Assembly: GCA_947453885.1 (NCBI GenBank)
Contig: CANGIF010000016.1
Span: forward strand, 1 to 63,660
Length of the DNA: 63,660 bases
Direction: 5' to 3'
Source: Flavobacteriaceae bacterium
GTDB lineage: Bacteria; Bacteroidota; Bacteroidia; Flavobacteriales; Flavobacteriaceae
Shown: positions 37,696-46,633 of the stretch, in pieces
Layout of the letters: the number at the start of each line of letters is the position of its first letter
How positions within the stretch are numbered: position 1 is the stretch's first letter
The notes under the pieces: model-generated
Seen by the model: only the letters and a program-made list of their open reading frames with translations
What the model was told of the DNA's origin: nothing
Database searches by the model: none
Translations under genes and position numbers: made by a program

Positions 37696-39324
37696 CTATT
37701 TTTTTATTATTTTACCTGTAAATTTCTTTGTAACATTCATAATTTCATAGTAATAAATGCCTGATTCCAAATCGGCAAGTGAAAATGTAATAGGATTATT
37801 ACATGAGTCAATCTCTTTTACTTTTTGTCCTAAAGTGTTATAAACTTTAAGTGATTCTAAATTGATGGTACTTGGAAAAAGAATAGTTACTTTATCATTA
37901 GTTGGATTTGGATAAACTAAGCTTTCTTCTAAAAGTGACTCTTTAACATTCAAATTAGCCATATTTAAAGCCAATTGAAAATCAGGTATTCCATAACCAA
38001 AAAGAAAGTCAGGATTTGTAAAGCGATCAGCAGATTCTTTAATGAAATTAACAACTTGTTGATTGGATAGAGTAGGTAGGGCTTGCCATAAACAGGCTAC
38101 CATACCAGCCATAATTGGACCTGAAAATGAAGTACCACTTGCTGTTATAAGATTGCCACTTGGATTGGAAACTACTGAAGCTTGACCTTGTGCCATTACA
38201 TCGGGTTTTACTCGTCCATCAAAACTTGGACCTATGGAACTAAAAGTTGCATAACTTCTGTCTGCTTGAACTGCTCCAACTGCTAATTCATGTAAAGCCT
38301 CAGCAGGAACTCCTATGTGTGGTTCAGTATTTGACCCTTCATTTCCAGCCGATGCAACACAAACCATACCTTTGCTAAATGCAAGATTAGCACCTTTTGA
38401 AATAAAAGCTTTGTCTCCTGTCATGTCGGCATAACTATGACTATAGGCTGGATTATCATAAGCAAAATAACCTAAAGAAGTTGTAATAATGTCAACTCCT
38501 AAACGATCAGCTTCTTCTGCTGCTTCAACCCAATTTGATTCTTCAACTGGATTTTCAGAAGCAACGTCTTCGGTAATAAATAAATAGTAACTAGCATCTG
38601 GGGCAGTTCCAACTAATTGACCGTCTACATAGCCTCCCATGCAAGATAGCACCATACTACCATGTGAATTTAAAGTATATACATTAGCTGTTTTGTCAAC
38701 AAAGTTATAACCGCCTAAAATTAAATTATTATTAAAAAGTCTTTGATATGGAGTTGCAACATCAACTCCCGGAAATCCTGCATCCATTACTGCAATAATT
38801 TTTCCAGCTCCTGTATAATTTTGCTGGTGCAGTAAATTTCCATTCAACATCTGAATTTGATTGAATGAATTACCGTAAGAAAAATTAGTTTGTATGTCCA
38901 TTTTTTTGTGTACCGGCTGAATAGTTTTTTTATTTAAAATAGGTTGATTATTCTGCATAAAGGTATTTAATGCAGGGTCTGCAAATATAATTTGTGATAC
39001 AAAAGTATATGCATGTAATGCATTTATGTCAGCAACAGAACCTCTTACATGAACACAATTTAACCATTTGGATTTTGCTTTAACTTCTATTCCAGTAGCA
39101 ACTGTCAGAGCATCTATATATGTTTGTTCAATTGGGGCATCAGTAAAATCTAATGAAATTCCTTGATTTGTTCTTCGGTCCAATGCTCTCTGGGATAATT
39201 CTGAAATAGGATTTGCAAAAAAGGAAGCAGCACCTGGTTTAGAATTAAAATACACCCATGCATCTTCTTGAGAAAATACAAATCCACAAGTTAAAAGTGT
39301 AAACACTAAAAGTATTTTTTTCAT
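37696..39324 (-). CDS. Subtilisin-like serine protease with T9SS sorting domain
   Basis: The 542-residue protein has a signal peptide (MKKILLVFTLLTCGFVFS), a prodomain-like region of about 150 residues and an S8 catalytic domain with Asp181 (VMDAGFPG), His221 (NSHGSM), oxyanion Asn328 (SAGNEGS) and Ser399 (SGTSFSGP). The end, from YPNPTNDKVTILFP to TGKIIKK, is a type A T9SS sorting domain. It is therefore an exported protease. The start is preceded by the end of mnmA 38 bp upstream. Confidence 0.9.
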   Translation of the reverse strand: MKKILLVFTLLTCGFVFSQEDAWVYFNSKPGAASFFANPISELSQRALDRRTNQGISLDFTDAPIEQTYIDALTVATGIEVKAKSKWLNCVHVRGSVADINALHAYTFVSQIIFADPALNTFMQNNQPILNKKTIQPVHKKMDIQTNFSYGNSFNQIQMLNGNLLHQQNYTGAGKIIAVMDAGFPGVDVATPYQRLFNNNLILGGYNFVDKTANVYTLNSHGSMVLSCMGGYVDGQLVGTAPDASYYLFITEDVASENPVEESNWVEAAEEADRLGVDIITTSLGYFAYDNPAYSHSYADMTGDKAFISKGANLAFSKGMVCVASAGNEGSNTEPHIGVPAEALHELAVGAVQADRSYATFSSIGPSFDGRVKPDVMAQGQASVVSNPSGNLITASGTSFSGPIMAGMVACLWQALPTLSNQQVVNFIKESADRFTNPDFLFGYGIPDFQLALNMANLNVKESLLEESLVYPNPTNDKVTILFPSTINLESLKVYNTLGQKVKEIDSCNNPITFSLADLESGIYYYEIMNVTKKFTGKIIKK

Positions 39325-39362
39325 AATTTGAGCTATTAATTTAGTAAAAGTTAACGATTTAG

Positions 39363-40550
39363 TTAGGATATAACTCCAGAACCAATCAACTCATCATTTT
39401 GGTACCAAGCCACAAATTGTCCTTCAGTAATTGCTGCTTGTGGTTCTTCAAACCAAACATATAATCCTTTATCTACACGAACTAATTTTGCTTTTTGTAA
39501 AGGTTGTCGGTATCTAATTCTAGCCAATACACCCATGGATTCTCCTATTTTTATTTGTAAATCTTTTCTAATCCAATGAATTTCGTTTGATTGTATTAGT
39601 AATGCATTTTTAAATAATCCAGGATGATTTGCTCCTTGACCCGTGTATATTGTATTCGTAGTTACGTTTGTAGCCAAAACAAAAAGTGCCTCTTTAGTTC
39701 CTCCAACATTTAACCCTTTTCTTTGTCCAACTGTAAAATAGTGTGCTCCTTGGTGTTTTCCAACTACTTTTCCCATTTCTGGTAAATAGGAAGTTTTAGT
39801 CGATTCAAATGCAAGAGATTCTTCAAAAGTGACAAAGTTTGCTTTTTCGGCTTTATAAATTGAGTTTTCCGCATCTATTTCAATTATGTTTCCTTCTTTA
39901 GGTTGTAATTTTTGTTGTAAAAATTCAGGTAATCGAACTTTTCCGATAAAGCATAGTCCTTGAGAATCTTTCTTTTCAGCAGTAACTAAATTCAAAGCTG
40001 CTGCTAATTCTCTAACTTGTGGTTTAGTTAGTTCTCCAATTGGAAATAAAGATTTTGACAATTGTTCTTGTGACAGTTGACATAGAAAATAGGATTGATC
40101 TTTATTGGTATCAGTACCTGAAAGCAATTGGTAAATAGTTTGATTTTCAACCGTAATTGTCCCTTTTCTACAATAATGACCAGTAGCAACAAAGTCTGCA
40201 CCTAATTGTAAAGCAATTTTTAAAAAAACATCAAACTTAATTTCTCGATTACACAAAACATCAGGATTAGGAGTACGTCCTTTTTCATACTCTTCAAACA
40301 TGTAATCGACAATTTTTTCCTTATATTGTTCACTTAAATCAACCGTTTGAAATGGAATTCCTAATTTTTCAGCTACTAATAAAGCATCGTTACTATCTTC
40401 TAACCATGGACATTCGTTAGAAATTGTTACAGAATCGTCATGCCAATTTTTCATAAACAGACCAATAACTTCATAACCTTGTTCTTTAAGTAAATAAGCT
40501 GCTACACTAGAATCTACTCCACCTGAAAGTCCAACTACAACACGTTTCAT
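39363..40550 (-). CDS. mnmA: tRNA-uridine 2-thiolase MnmA
   Basis: The 395-residue protein has the PP-loop [12 protein letters not shown] at the N-terminus, the first catalytic Cys in [12 protein letters not shown] and the second in GLCFIGKV, as well as ATGHYCR. It adds the 2-thio group to the wobble U34 of tRNAs for Lys, Glu and Gln. The promoter region carries TATCTTTG at 40579-40586. It is followed by the subtilase gene on the same strand. Confidence 0.94.
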   Translation of the reverse strand: MKRVVVGLSGGVDSSVAAYLLKEQGYEVIGLFMKNWHDDSVTISNECPWLEDSNDALLVAEKLGIPFQTVDLSEQYKEKIVDYMFEEYEKGRTPNPDVLCNREIKFDVFLKIALQLGADFVATGHYCRKGTITVENQTIYQLLSGTDTNKDQSYFLCQLSQEQLSKSLFPIGELTKPQVRELAAALNLVTAEKKDSQGLCFIGKVRLPEFLQQKLQPKEGNIIEIDAENSIYKAEKANFVTFEESLAFESTKTSYLPEMGKVVGKHQGAHYFTVGQRKGLNVGGTKEALFVLATNVTTNTIYTGQGANHPGLFKNALLIQSNEIHWIRKDLQIKIGESMGVLARIRYRQPLQKAKLVRVDKGLYVWFEEPQAAITEGQFVAWYQNDELIGSGVIS

Positions 40551-40578
40551 CTTTGTTTTATTTCTTATAAATCGAGAA

Positions 40579-40612
40579 CAAAGATACGGTTAAAAATAAA
40601 AATAAATTACAA
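40579..40612 (-). promoter_or_regulatory. Candidate promoter of mnmA
   Basis: On the minus strand TTG (40610-40612) and TATCTTTG (40579-40586) are 23 bp apart, at the long end of the Bacteroidota range. The -7 element is 28 bp upstream of the start codon. Confidence 0.45.
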
Positions 40613-40899
40613 TAAAAGAAAGTCCATTGATTTTGATTTTGTATGTTATAAACATTAGAAAAACAATTTTTATACATACGACAGAAAAATTGGTTATATT
40701 AATTCAAAAAGTTGTGAATGTTTAATTTACTTTAGTTTTAAGAAGTTTAGAATAAAAATAAAACTAAAGTACTATTCAAAAAATCAAATTAAATAATTAG
40801 GATAAATATTTGAATATTTTTATGGTACAAAAGCAGTATGCATTAGTAATTAATGTTAGAAATGTGTTATAAAATAATATTTTTTACTTTAAAATGATT
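40613..40899. other. AT-rich gap before tRNA-Arg
   Basis: Between the mnmA promoter and the tRNA promoter I see no open frame of useful length, no strong hairpin and no repeat. It contains short AT-rich inverted stretches only. Confidence 0.5.
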
Positions 40900-40929
40900 T
40901 TGTTTTTAAAACAAAATACTATATATTTG
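40900..40929 (+). promoter_or_regulatory. Promoter of tRNA-Arg
   Basis: TTG (40900-40902) and TATATTTG (40922-40929) are 19 bp apart, an exact match to the consensus, ending 13 bp before the mature tRNA. Confidence 0.8.
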
Positions 40930-40942
40930 CACCCACAAAAAA

Positions 40943-41016
40943 GGCCTCGTGGCGCAACTGAATAGCGCATCTGATTACGGCTCAGAAGGTTACTGGTTTG
41001 AATCCAGTCGAGGTCA
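40943..41016 (+). tRNA. tRNA-Arg (anticodon ACG)
   Basis: The 74-nt gene folds as a standard cloverleaf. The acceptor stem is GGCCTCG/CGAGGTC with a G-T pair. The anticodon arm is TCTGA-TTACGGC-TCAGA with ACG at 40977-40979, and the T arm includes CTGGTTTGAATCCAG. The 3' CCA is not encoded, so it must be added by the Cca enzyme. The last bases are the attachment site of the element that follows. It has its own promoter and a hairpin terminator. Confidence 0.95.
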
Positions 41017-41017
41017 C
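41005..41017 (+). repeat. Left attachment site (attL) in the tRNA-Arg 3' end
   Basis: The 13-bp sequence CAGTCGAGGTCAC spans the T-stem and acceptor-stem end of tRNA-Arg plus one base beyond. An exact direct copy occurs at 48132-48144, on the far side of an integrase gene. The base before it differs (C against T), but aat is shared three bases upstream. Confidence 0.85.
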
Positions 41018-41021
41018 TCTT

Positions 41022-41066
41022 AAAATCCTTAAATTTACTGTAAATCAGTATTTTAAGGATTTTTTA
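41022..41066 (+). terminator. Element-borne terminator for tRNA-Arg
   Basis: The stem AAATCCTTAAA against TTTAAGGATTT, with a loop of about 20 bases, is followed by TTTTT. It begins five bases after attL, thus inside the element. It replaces the original tRNA terminator displaced to 48150-48189. Confidence 0.75.
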
Positions 41067-41074
41067 ATTTGATA

Positions 41075-41095
41075 TTTGTACGATTTTTGTACAGT
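41075..41095 (+). repeat. Left-end repeat pair, candidate integrase arm site
   Basis: Two tandem units, TTTGTACGAT and TTTGTACAGT, 11 bp apart start to start. The first is identical to a unit at 47971 near the other end, in the same orientation. The place and pattern fit arm-type integrase or excisionase binding sites; the role is inferred. Confidence 0.6.
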
Positions 41096-41173
41096 CAAAA
41101 AAAATAGCTTATTATTTAGGCTGTTTTAAATAAAAAAATATTATTTATTTTTTTGCTTCATTTGTTGCATTTC

Positions 41174-41767
41174 CTACATCATTAAAAGTAATTCTTCCAT
41201 ATTACTTGAGTAACTGTTTGCTAAATCGATTTTATTTTTTAATCTTAAATACCGTTTTGTTAGTTTGCCGTTGTAATGAGATTTGAAATATTTTTTATAA
41301 AGTTCGTTATAAACCTCATCTGTATTAAAACAATATCCAAAGACTTTACTATTATTTCTATTTTTTTTACTCTCTATTTGTTTTGAGTACATCAAACTAT
41401 TAAATGCTGTTCTATGTAAAAAGTAACCACTATTTAAGTATAATTTTCTACAAAATTTACCAGTACTAGGACAAATAAAAAACCAAATTAATCCCTTGCC
41501 TAAATTTGAAACTTTACATTCTAAATTTACTTTGTATCGTTTTGACTCTCCATTACATTTATAATCAAAAATAATATAAGTTTCATTTTCTGTATAAGTT
41601 ACCTCAATATTAATTCTTGAATGTACTTCTCCATTTATACTCCAACTGGTAACGCCTCTTTGTGTACCGTATGAAGTCAAATAAGTATTGTTGTTTTCAG
41701 TTAAACTCTTTAATCTGAAAGTTAAACAGTCTTCTACTGTTGTTGGATAATTGCCATAACGTCCCAT
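41174..41767 (-). CDS. Unknown element protein with zinc-ribbon-like core
   Basis: The 197-residue protein has a central block WFICPSTGKFCRKLYL, then GYFLHRTAF and YSKQIESKK. The arrangement resembles a group of mobile-element proteins with CP..G...KLYL followed by a second Cys or His pair, perhaps a zinc ribbon. Here the second pair is not a clear CxxC. The C-terminus is Lys-rich. It is the last gene before attL and separated by 220 bp from the primase gene, so it may have its own promoter (TATTTTTG on the minus strand at 41823-41830). The function is unknown; it may be cargo. Confidence 0.65.
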   Translation of the reverse strand: MGRYGNYPTTVEDCLTFRLKSLTENNNTYLTSYGTQRGVTSWSINGEVHSRINIEVTYTENETYIIFDYKCNGESKRYKVNLECKVSNLGKGLIWFFICPSTGKFCRKLYLNSGYFLHRTAFNSLMYSKQIESKKNRNNSKVFGYCFNTDEVYNELYKKYFKSHYNGKLTKRYLRLKNKIDLANSYSSNMEELLLMM

Positions 41768-41987
41768 AAAAAATAACCTAAATTATTAAAGAATAATGTA
41801 TTATTAACACATTTCTAAAATACAAAAATAAATTGAATAACATTTAAATTATAGCTAGAAAAAAAAGTTACCTTTAGTATCGTTAGGTACTTAAGATATT
41901 TATTTAAACTTTTCTTTTTGTTAATGTTTCCTACTGGAAAAAATGAAGACAATTTTACAAAACGTTTTAAAAGTAGATAAAATTAGA

Positions 41988-43070
41988 TTACAAATTTAAA
42001 TAATAGTCTGCCAAATCAAAACCGTTTTCAAAGTCTGTTTGTTCTATTAAATCACTAACTGCAATTTTAAAACCTATTGCGTTTAATTCGTTGGTTTTGT
42101 TTAACCAGTTAGTATATTCGCCTTTATCAGGAAACAAAACAATGTTTCTTTTTTTGATTGGTTTTAATAAATTAAACTTTAAATTTTGTTTGCTTCCTGT
42201 GGCAATCCAAATGTAATCAGGAATAAATATACTCATCATTATAGCGGTTTTTTCGCTTTCTACTATTGCAATAGTTTTTTGGTAGTCTTCATTTATTCTA
42301 TGTAAACCAAACAAGCATTGACAAAGCATAAAATCAGGCTCTTTGGTGGCTTTATGTAACCAGTTAATATGATTGTAAGGTTCTTTTATTCTTTTGCCTG
42401 TAAACCTATCGTATAACATTATTTTCGCACCCTGTATTAGTGTTTTATCATTTATTTGCCAAAATACCGTTGCATCATTCCAAAAGTGATTTGTACCAGT
42501 AATGAAATAATTTTGCATAGCATTAAAAACCTCTTCATTTGTAAACTTACTTTTTAGAAACTCCGTTAAATTATTGCCCTTTGGATTTTCAAGGTACATT
42601 GTAACTAATAAATCCAAACTGTGATAACTACCTTTTAATTTTGGCGGTTGTGGTATGGTTCTATTCTCATTTACAAAACTTACCTCATCGGTATTGAAAT
42701 ATTTACTTTCATTACTCAAATAGTTTATAGTTGAGGTTCTTAAATACCATTCCGAAATCCAACAATCTGTTTTTGACTGCTCCAATATTTGCGACTTTGG
42801 AATAATCAAAATAATACCATTTAAATCGGTTAATTTATACGCCTTATCACTAATACTGTTTAAACCTAAAAACTCTATTAAATAGGCTTTTTTGCCCTTT
42901 GGTGGTGCTTTGTGATAATTACAGTTTTGCTCCCTATCACATTTGCCAAAATCAGTAGTTAAGTAATTGCCTGTTTCTGTATCAATGTATAAAACAAAGG
43001 TTTTTTTATTACAGTTAGGACAAACAAACTTTTTACTACTCTTATCTAATGAATATCTAAATGCTTCCAT
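41988..43070 (-). CDS. Zinc-finger/Toprim primase-like protein (DUF6371 type)
   Basis: The 360-residue protein starts with a zinc-binding region (C17, C20, C44, C50, H53), resembling the CHC2 primase finger. Near the C-terminus is a Toprim-like domain: VESEKTAIM with Glu271 and LFPDKGEY with Asp315. It fits the DUF6371 family of Bacteroidota mobile-element proteins. With the adjacent SF3 helicase it would give a two-part primase/helicase. Its start and the helicase stop share one base (TAATG), so translation is coupled. Confidence 0.82.
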   Translation of the reverse strand: MEAFRYSLDKSSKKFVCPNCNKKTFVLYIDTETGNYLTTDFGKCDREQNCNYHKAPPKGKKAYLIEFLGLNSISDKAYKLTDLNGIILIIPKSQILEQSKTDCWISEWYLRTSTINYLSNESKYFNTDEVSFVNENRTIPQPPKLKGSYHSLDLLVTMYLENPKGNNLTEFLKSKFTNEEVFNAMQNYFITGTNHFWNDATVFWQINDKTLIQGAKIMLYDRFTGKRIKEPYNHINWLHKATKEPDFMLCQCLFGLHRINEDYQKTIAIVESEKTAIMMSIFIPDYIWIATGSKQNLKFNLLKPIKKRNIVLFPDKGEYTNWLNKTNELNAIGFKIAVSDLIEQTDFENGFDLADYYLNL

Positions 43071-44632
43071 TAAATAAAATCTTTATCAGTTGTAATGTAT
43101 GCCACGTTTCCAATGCTAATGCGACTTACTACAATTTTAAAACTATTTAACCGCTTCATAAAGTTTGACTTGTTTACTGGTCTGAAACCGTCTTCAATAC
43201 AAAACCCTTTATACTGGGTGTATAGTGTGCTTATCGTAGTGTAATCCGTTGAGGTTGTATATTCAAACTCATCTATAAACATTTTAACACTATCGCTCTG
43301 CTTTTCGTAATTGCTTCGGGCGTTTTCTACTGCATCACATTTACTGAAATTCTTTTGCTCCAGTATTCTGTCAAGTCCTTGCAAAATCCAGTTAAACACT
43401 CCCGATAATTCGTTATTGATTATCTTTTGTGGTAACTGTTTATCCTGTTGGTTTTCGGGAATAGTAACATCAAAGCCAATAATTAAAAACCGTCTGAAAT
43501 ATGCGTTTGTATGTTCTACGTCTTTGGGTAACTCATTACAGTTAAAAATTAGCTTTGCATATTCATTTAAAATAAACGGCTCTCCATAGGGCAAACGTGC
43601 TTCTATTGGTTCGCCCGATGCCATTTGTTTAAAAATATCGGTTTCTAATTTGCCGTTTATTTCACTTGCATAGTTTACGAGTTTGTTTGCAATTTTTGCC
43701 CTAAAATAACCGTTATCATTTGTCAAACTTTGTAATGAATAGTTACTTATATTTTCAGTTCCTAAAAGTGCATTTAGTATCTCAAAAAATACACTTTTGC
43801 CATTTGCTCCAGTACCGTATAAGATTAACATTTTTTCAAGTTTTAATACACTTGGTTTAATGAATATGTAACCGCAATACTCGGCAAACACTCTTTGCTT
43901 ATCCTTATCGGGCAAAACCTCATCTAAGTACTTTTGAAATAGCGGTGCGGTGGCTTCGGGTTCATACTCAAACGGTAACTGGTGCGTTATAAAATCTTTG
44001 CTTTCAAATGGTCTTAAACCTCTTTTTGTTGGTGTAATCTCAAAAGTGCCATTTTGTAAATTGATTAATACGTTATTCTTTTTGGTCTTTGGTGTAGGCA
44101 AATAAGCATCTGCCATAAACTGTTTAAATAACTCATCTTTGAAAGTGTGAATTTTACATTTGAATTTTTCAACTCCCATTTTTAAAGCTACGTTGCCCAA
44201 AAATGATTGAAAACACTCTTTGTCTATTTCGCTCCAGTTACTACCATTATACAAATAGATAAAACCGTTCTTTTTACACAATCCCCATTTATTAGCAACT
44301 GCAATTTTTAAAAGTTGTTCAATGCAAAGGATTAAATAATGGTTTTTACTTATCTTAAACTTTTGCATTTTCTTTGCCAACTCATTAAAAAGTTTGTCTT
44401 CATTCTCTGAAAGCTCCAAATCTTTGAACAAATTTTTATTTAATACATCAAACTGCTTTGTTATTTCGGCACTTTCTGGAAAAGCTAAAAGCATAAAATC
44501 TATTTGCCCAATACTTTTAGTAAGTTCCTGTAAAATGTCATCAGTCGTATTTTGTACTGGTTCAATGCTATCAGTAAGCCGTATAATATCATTTTTGATA
44601 AGGTTTTTAAGATTGTCTTTATTTGCTTCCAT
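43070..44632 (-). CDS. D5/P4-family SF3 replication helicase
   Basis: The 520-residue protein has a D5_N-type domain (VLINLQNGTFEITPTKRG and following) and an SF3 helicase core with Walker A GTGANGKS at 273-280, followed by FFEILNALLG, a Walker-B-like region LIFNCNELP and RRFLIIGFD (arginine finger region). The winged-helix end is usual for P4 gp-alpha and poxvirus D5-type proteins. It would unwind the element's origin. The primase part is not in this protein but in the next gene. The frame overlaps that gene by one base. Confidence 0.88.
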   Translation of the reverse strand: MEANKDNLKNLIKNDIIRLTDSIEPVQNTTDDILQELTKSIGQIDFMLLAFPESAEITKQFDVLNKNLFKDLELSENEDKLFNELAKKMQKFKISKNHYLILCIEQLLKIAVANKWGLCKKNGFIYLYNGSNWSEIDKECFQSFLGNVALKMGVEKFKCKIHTFKDELFKQFMADAYLPTPKTKKNNVLINLQNGTFEITPTKRGLRPFESKDFITHQLPFEYEPEATAPLFQKYLDEVLPDKDKQRVFAEYCGYIFIKPSVLKLEKMLILYGTGANGKSVFFEILNALLGTENISNYSLQSLTNDNGYFRAKIANKLVNYASEINGKLETDIFKQMASGEPIEARLPYGEPFILNEYAKLIFNCNELPKDVEHTNAYFRRFLIIGFDVTIPENQQDKQLPQKIINNELSGVFNWILQGLDRILEQKNFSKCDAVENARSNYEKQSDSVKMFIDEFEYTTSTDYTTISTLYTQYKGFCIEDGFRPVNKSNFMKRLNSFKIVVSRISIGNVAYITTDKDFI

Positions 44633-44635
44633 AGC

Positions 44636-44941
44636 CTAAAACATTTTTATTTGGTTCGACTTCGGGAATAACTTGGGATTTGTGGATAAATACCAAGCAC
44701 GAAAACCAGTAAACTTGCAATGTTTCTTTACTACTTCATAAAGCAAACCTTGTTTCTCTAAATCTCGTTTATAACGGCAAATTGATTTTTGCGGTACTCC
44801 TGTGGCTTCCGTTACCATTGAAGCGGTGGCGGTGTGTAATTTCAAATATTCAAATATGGTTTTCTTTTGGTTTTGGATTTGCTTAACTTTGCTTTGTTCT
44901 AAACTATTTAAATTAAGGCTTTGTGTATTAGTAGTACTCAT
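44636..44941 (-). CDS. Winged-helix DNA-binding protein of the element
   Basis: The 101-residue protein has an HTH pattern: KTIFEYLKLHTATASMVTEATGVPQKSICRYKRDLEKQG, with a wing-like end. It is a likely transcription factor or replication initiation accessory. It lies three bp before the helicase gene and four bp after the excisionase-like gene, within one operon. Confidence 0.75.
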   Translation of the reverse strand: MSTTNTQSLNLNSLEQSKVKQIQNQKKTIFEYLKLHTATASMVTEATGVPQKSICRYKRDLEKQGLLYEVVKKHCKFTGFRAWYLSTNPKLFPKSNQIKMF

Positions 44942-44945
44942 AGCC

Positions 44946-45227
44946 TTATTTTTTTAAAGGAGTTAAACATTCTAGTAATTCCGCTTTTTTGTAGTATCTG
45001 CGGTTTCCAATTCCATAGGCTATAACTTTGCCTTTATTAGTCCAATGCCATAACGTGCTACTGTCGATTTGTAAAAATTCGCACGTTTGCTCCCTTGTCA
45101 TCAAAACATCAGGATTAGGATTGTTAAAACTGTTTTTAAAGTCTTCTAATTGACTTTTAACGCCCTGTTTGATTAACTCTGTTAATGCTTCGGGACTTAC
45201 ATTTTGAAGTAAGATTGAATTTGTCAT
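44946..45227 (-). CDS. Excisionase-like MerR/HTH_17 protein
   Basis: The 93-residue protein has an HTH_17 domain in its C-terminal half: LMTREQTCEFLQIDSSTLWHW, then the wing GIGNRRYYKKAELL. Such small proteins in integrative elements act as excisionases or as regulators. It is the first gene of the operon xis-wHTH-helicase-primase. Upstream is a cluster of GTACTGTTT repeats. Confidence 0.82.
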   Translation of the reverse strand: MTNSILLQNVSPEALTELIKQGVKSQLEDFKNSFNNPNPDVLMTREQTCEFLQIDSSTLWHWTNKGKVIAYGIGNRRYYKKAELLECLTPLKK

Positions 45228-45276
45228 TTTGCTTTATCATTTATTATTGATAGGGCAAAATTGCGTTTATGCGTTT

Positions 45277-45319
45277 GGTACTGTTTGCAGTACTCGTACC
45301 GTTCCAGTACTGTTTATTG
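45277..45319 (-). repeat. GTACTG repeat cluster, candidate operator or origin
   Basis: Within 43 bp the sequence holds two direct copies of GTACTGTTT (at 45278 and 45307), an inverted copy (GCAGTAC) and CGTACCG. It lies in the 100-bp gap upstream of the replication operon. The GTAC core and the CGG/CCG contexts recall the end repeats at 41075 and 47971. It may be an operator or the replication origin. Confidence 0.5.
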
Positions 45320-45327
45320 TAATGGTT

Positions 45328-46560
45328 TTATTCAATAGGTAAACGGCTTTTAAAATAAGCATCTACGGGTATTTTTTCAGCTTCGCAATGTGAAATTATT
45401 TTAGTCATCATATCTAATGAATTAAATATATTTTTGTTTCCGTTTTCTTTATCCGTATAATTATTTATTGAAGCTAAAATGTATTTATTATAACTATCGT
45501 TTCCTAATTCCTTTGCGATTTTTGGTGCGGTATATTCGTTATTCATTACAGTTTCATTTTTACTATTAACTGTAAAATATTTATTCATTATTCCTTTAGC
45601 AAAAAGTAATCCCACTTTGAATAAATATTGCTTTTTATAAACCTCATCAGGCTTAATTGTTTCATTTTGTTGAGGTTCTTTGATAGAATATTTTAAATAA
45701 TCAAAATCTATGGACTTTTCAAATAACATTTTTAAATTTTCAAAATTCTTTTTTAAAGGGCAAATAAGTAGATTAATTCCAAACGTATCAATAAGAAAAT
45801 CTAAGCTAAAACCAATTAAATCGATGTAATGCTTATTAGTGTAAAATGCTGTTTTAGTATTTTCTTTTTTGATTAAATAATCTATGTTTTTTTTGAATTT
45901 CGATAGCGAATCAATATTTTGAATTATTTTGTTTTTGTATAAGTTAAAATCATTTATAATATAATTTTTACTATTATCTTTTTTGAAATTCTCAACTGCC
46001 CTTAACATCAAAACAGTATTTTGCATCATTAAACAAAGTATTTTTACATAGTCGTTTAAATGCTCTCTGCTTTCTTCAATGTTTGGGTAACTATTAAGGT
46101 TATTTAGCCAGTAATTTTTATACTCATTTATTTTTTTTAAGTAATAATATTCGTTTTCAGTTCCGTCTTCTTTCAAACTATTTAAACAATCTAAATCACT
46201 GCAAATAATCGCTTTCTGAAACTCATCAACAATTGGATAATAAATTATTATAGGGTATTTATTCCACATTGTATAATCAAATTGAAGCTGTTTTACTGGG
46301 CAATTACTTAACCAAAGCGAAATATCTTTCCTGTGATTTTGAAAATTAATTTTACTAGCGTTTTCAATACATAAATTATAAATAGTCCAGTAAAAATCTA
46401 CTTCAAAACGTAAATCATAATCTACTACTGTTTTTGCTTTTAAAAGTAATTTTTCTAAAATTAAAGATGGTTTCTCAATTTCCATTAATTCGGTAACCTT
46501 TAAAAATTTAGGTCTTATTTTGTCAATGTGAAAATCTAGTTTTATAGTTTGTTTCTGCAT
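45328..46560 (-). CDS. Unknown 410-residue element protein
   Basis: I do not recognise this protein. It is mostly helical, with many Lys, Asn and Ile, and no signal peptide or membrane span. The last about 100 residues (from KVGLLFAKGIMNKYF to KSRLPIE) look like a distinct domain with conserved-looking NEYTAPKIAKELGNDSYNKYI. Its place between the integrase and the excisionase, away from the replication genes, is a common site for cargo in satellites. A host- or phage-directed role is possible but unproven. It is 73 bp after the integrase stop in transcription order. Confidence 0.65.
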   Translation of the reverse strand: MQKQTIKLDFHIDKIRPKFLKVTELMEIEKPSLILEKLLLKAKTVVDYDLRFEVDFYWTIYNLCIENASKINFQNHRKDISLWLSNCPVKQLQFDYTMWNKYPIIIYYPIVDEFQKAIICSDLDCLNSLKEDGTENEYYYLKKINEYKNYWLNNLNSYPNIEESREHLNDYVKILCLMMQNTVLMLRAVENFKKDNSKNYIINDFNLYKNKIIQNIDSLSKFKKNIDYLIKKENTKTAFYTNKHYIDLIGFSLDFLIDTFGINLLICPLKKNFENLKMLFEKSIDFDYLKYSIKEPQQNETIKPDEVYKKQYLFKVGLLFAKGIMNKYFTVNSKNETVMNNEYTAPKIAKELGNDSYNKYILASINNYTDKENGNKNIFNSLDMMTKIISHCEAEKIPVDAYFKSRLPIE

Positions 46561-46633
46561 CTAAATTAGTTTTACTATCATACTTTTTTTAATGTATTAA
46601 ATGTACCAAATGCACGTTTAAAATAAACTTTTT

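Noticed and set aside
40943..41017. Insertion sequence or transposon in the tRNA region
   Set aside because: There is a tyrosine integrase with att repeats but no transposase and no terminal inverted repeats; site-specific integration explains all.
43311..44639. Plus-strand frames of 81-92 codons in the helicase gene
   Set aside because: They are shadows antisense to the D5/SF3 helicase.
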